A DNA stretch of 7,754 nt, taken from positions 1 through 7,754 of the forward strand of contig JAAUPO010000090.1 of assembly GCA_012033095.1 (NCBI GenBank), read 5' to 3'. The stretch's first letter is position 1; each line of letters opens with the position of its first letter. This document shows, in pieces, positions 5,674-7,754 of the stretch. The notes beneath the pieces are model-generated. The model did not search any database and had not been told where the DNA came from. It worked only from the letters and a program-made list of their open reading frames with translations. The position numbers and the translations under genes were made by a program. Source of the stretch: Synechococcaceae cyanobacterium RL_1_2 (GTDB lineage: Bacteria > Cyanobacteriota > Cyanobacteriia > Cyanobacteriales > JAAUPO01).

Positions 5674-7754
5674 TCATAGCATTTCAATAACAAAATATTA
5701 TCGACCACCTTCAGAAAATATTTTTGGCCTAGGGTTGTATTTGTTCCCATAGGTTTCGCGGGTGATTGGTCTTGTATGGTGATCACACTTTCCCCCTGTT
5801 CTATGGGATCTGGGGAGTTGGTAATAGTATTGGTGATAGTAAAAGTTTCCAGTTCGGTTTTTTCCTCAGAGACAATAATGGGGGTTTCTGTTGCGGGGCT
5901 ATCAATGGTGATACTAGATAACTCGATCGCGGTTTCCTGGGCCTCAGTGATGGGCGCGATCCGTTCTTCCCTTGGCTCCAGCTCGATGGCAAGGGAGTCT
6001 AAGGCCCCATCCGAATTTTCCCCTAACGTAACCGTAGAACTCGCACTATCCCCCAACTCTTCTTGTGGGGGCCCTTCGTTGTTAGCGATGCTTGTTGGTT
6101 CTGGGTCATCATCATTCACAACATTGTCATTGACTAGTTCAACGATGGGAAAGGTTTCCTCTGGAGATTGATCGGGGTAGGTTTGAGGAGGAGGAACATC
6201 GACCTCTGGAGGTAGTATTTCTAATGCTTGCCCTGGGTTACCGTCTAACGCTCCATCCTCCAATTCCATAGTGATCCCGTCGCTATCGGGGTCTAAATCT
6301 TCCCATGTTAAGTCCCATCGCTCCATTACCGCTGTGGTGGTTACGGGACTCCTATTGGTTTCCGGCAAAGTTAAAACCCAAATGTCATTATCATTGGTCG
6401 TATTGGTAGATGGTTGATTGGTGATGGTGGCCCTTGGGGAGACTGGAGCAACAAAATCATCAAAATTTAATACCCATTGTTCGACCCCAGAGGGTAAATC
6501 TTGATTTGATGGGCCCGCCGCAGGAGGTTCACTTTCCGCCGTTGATTGTAATTGCTGTTGGAGAGCCGCTGCCACCGCGCGTTCTATTTGATCTTCATTT
6601 TCTTCTCCCTCTACTTCTTCTCCCTCTACTTCTTCTCCCCCTGGTTCTGGAATAGGTGAGGGAGCTGCTTCAACTACCCCATCAGCTTGGTAATCGAGGT
6701 CTTCGTGGGTAGAACTAGGTTCATCCTGCTGAATCCCCTGGTCTCCAACCAACACTGTATCTTCTTCGATCGCGGTTTCTTCCCCAGAAGTTGCCAATTC
6801 TTGCCCAAGATCCTGGGTTGCCCCGGAGGGTTTTGCTTCTGCTTTTCGCTCATCTTCCTTGGCATTGCCAGTATTATTGGCAATAATGGCCGTTTCTGCG
6901 GCGATCGTTATCGGGCCAGGTTCAAGGGTTGCTGGTTCTACCGGGCTATCCGTCACCTCTTCTTCCGGGTTTTGATCTGGGCTACTGGGCTCTAGGTCAT
7001 TCCCAGCCATTGGCTGTTCTAGGGCTTTATTGGTGGTACCTCCAACGCGATCGAGAGCATCCGTTTCAGTCATTGGTAAATTAGCCCAAGGAATTTGCCG
7101 CAGGTTTTGATCCGCCACTAAAACTAATTGACTGACCGTACTCAAATATTTAGCACAGAGCTCATTAAGCTGTAATGCCTGGGTTAATTCTGGTGCCGTT
7201 AAATTTGAAAAATTATCTAAGGAGCCACCTAGATCAATGCGATGGTTAGTCAGTTGATTGTTAACCAACAGAAAGAGTAACAGACAGTTTTGGTGGTGGT
7301 GGTAATAGATACTAATCAAACCCACTTCCGGGGAAGCCACGATCTCCTGAATATCCTTGTAGGTGATCAATTTCTGCACTTCCGTTAAAGCTTGCAGGGG
7401 GGATTGATAATAAAAACTTTCCCACTTTTGCCCCCGTTCAGTGAGTAAGGTGTCTATCTGCTCACGATGTCTAACTTGCTGGGTACTTTGCCATAAACGT
7501 CTGGTGGTGTTGAGTTGTTCCTTGGTTTGGGCGTAACTAGTAGGAGTTTTAGCAAAATCTGCAATAATTTGGGGTCGATAATGCCAATAACGGTAATTTT
7601 CTAAGGTGGAAAGCACCTCTTCCCACGCTTCTTGCTCTATGGCTGTGGTGAGTAAACGTTGGTAAATGGTTTCATAATCTTCATAATTCTCCATCTCCAC
7701 CATTGCCTGTAACACCAAATGATAAGCCGCAGTAAAGTGTTCTGGAAAATTGAG
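5658..7754 (-). CDS. CHAT-like protein with truncated catalytic domain and long acidic tail (runs off right edge)
   Basis: The frame is open to the right edge, so the start lies outside; 698 residues are visible. Residues 1 to about 110 are helix-forming with aromatic and Glu-rich repeats, TPR-like in style. Residues about 137-228 resemble the first half of a CHAT (caspase-like) domain: LISIYYHHHQNCLLLFLLV, then the strand and turn QLVLVADQNLRQIPWANLPM. At that point a CHAT domain would continue to its catalytic His and Cys. Instead the sequence turns into about 440 residues of acidic, Pro/Thr/Ser/Glu-rich, probably disordered chain, including a tandem EVEGE repeat (about residues 372-385) and three Trp motifs (Trp427, 459, 480/484). 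The last 26 residues (QKYFLKVVDNILLLKCYEDMGG) are hydrophobic again. There are no transmembrane segments. It is probably not a protease; a scaffold or sensor role is speculation. The Nif11 gene follows 119 bases downstream on the same strand. Confidence 0.75.
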   Translation of the reverse strand, partial: LNFPEHFTAAYHLVLQAMVEMENYEDYETIYQRLLTTAIEQEAWEEVLSTLENYRYWHYRPQIIADFAKTPTSYAQTKEQLNTTRRLWQSTQQVRHREQIDTLLTERGQKWESFYYQSPLQALTEVQKLITYKDIQEIVASPEVGLISIYYHHHQNCLLLFLLVNNQLTNHRIDLGGSLDNFSNLTAPELTQALQLNELCAKYLSTVSQLVLVADQNLRQIPWANLPMTETDALDRVGGTTNKALEQPMAGNDLEPSSPDQNPEEEVTDSPVEPATLEPGPITIAAETAIIANNTGNAKEDERKAEAKPSGATQDLGQELATSGEETAIEEDTVLVGDQGIQQDEPSSTHEDLDYQADGVVEAAPSPIPEPGGEEVEGEEVEGEENEDQIERAVAAALQQQLQSTAESEPPAAGPSNQDLPSGVEQWVLNFDDFVAPVSPRATITNQPSTNTTNDNDIWVLTLPETNRSPVTTTAVMERWDLTWEDLDPDSDGITMELEDGALDGNPGQALEILPPEVDVPPPQTYPDQSPEETFPIVELVNDNVVNDDDPEPTSIANNEGPPQEELGDSASSTVTLGENSDGALDSLAIELEPREERIAPITEAQETAIELSSITIDSPATETPIIVSEEKTELETFTITNTITNSPDPIEQGESVITIQDQSPAKPMGTNTTLGQKYFLKVVDNILLLKCYEDMGG
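6601..6640. repeat. 15-bp in-frame tandem repeat (codes EVEGE)
   Basis: TCTTCTCCCTCTACT occurs twice exactly (6601-6615, 6616-6630) and a partial third copy follows to 6640. On the minus strand it encodes repeated EVEGE within the acidic tail. The exact nucleotide identity indicates a recent slippage or duplication. Confidence 0.9.

Noticed and set aside
5776..6171. Plus-strand ORF of 131 codons, Ser/Val-rich
   Set aside because: It is the reverse of the acidic low-complexity tail; Ser/Val richness is expected from complementing Glu/Asp/Thr codons.
6687..6995. Plus-strand ORF of 102 codons with hydrophobic Phe/Cys-rich stretches resembling a membrane segment
   Set aside because: It is antisense to the Glu/Lys-rich part of the acidic tail, whose complement reads as Phe/Leu/Cys; no ribosome site or known motif.
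7292..7303. TGG trinucleotide run as a microsatellite
   Set aside because: It is short (four units) and simply encodes HHHQ within the CHAT-like domain.

Overview
The window looks like a moderately AT-rich cyanobacterial chromosome. Five full copies of the octamer GCGATCGC (HIP1, typical of many cyanobacteria) start at 183, 2468, 4064, 4264 and 5053. The protein types also fit: a cyanobacterial-type HflX, a stand-alone ParA ATPase, a PurL of the small (PurS/PurQ-dependent) class, a Nif11-domain protein and a CHAT-like protein. I cannot name the genus; a unicellular or colonial Chroococcales-like organism is a guess.

Layout. 1-936 (minus) is the N-terminal part of the GTPase HflX, running off the left edge. 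937-1169 is a divergent regulatory region with a consensus -10 box for hflX and iterated ATGGTTAAG repeats before parA. 1170-2117 (plus) is an orphan ParA-family ATPase with no ParB or McdB beside it. 2287-4581 (plus) is purL, whose frame is broken by a +1 shift near 3208 and a compensating -1 shift near 3897. 4582-5203 is a gene-free, repeat-rich stretch: one inverted-repeat element (4607-4749) enclosing a heptamer array, then a 111-bp MITE-like element (4760-4870) with a 7-bp target duplication, then several smaller inverted repeats. 5204-5538 (minus) is a Nif11-domain small protein broken by one missing base in a homopolymer context. 5658-7754 (minus), running off the right edge, is a large protein with a helical N-terminus, the first part of a CHAT-like fold, and a long acidic tail in place of the part that would carry the CHAT catalytic His and Cys.

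How the genes relate. hflX (ribosome rescue or ribosome-associated GTPase), parA (DNA or cargo positioning) and purL (purine synthesis) are not functionally linked and look like ordinary chromosomal neighbours. The CHAT-like and Nif11 genes lie in the same orientation only 119 bases apart. One extra base in a G6 tract plus one in the Nif11 homopolymer would join them into a single reading frame, so they may be an operon or one fused gene.

Caution. purL (twice), nif11, possibly the CHAT-like gene end, and the hflX start codon all show small lesions although the protein sequence around them is well preserved. Indel errors in the underlying sequence explain this pattern most simply. Recent gene decay is the alternative.
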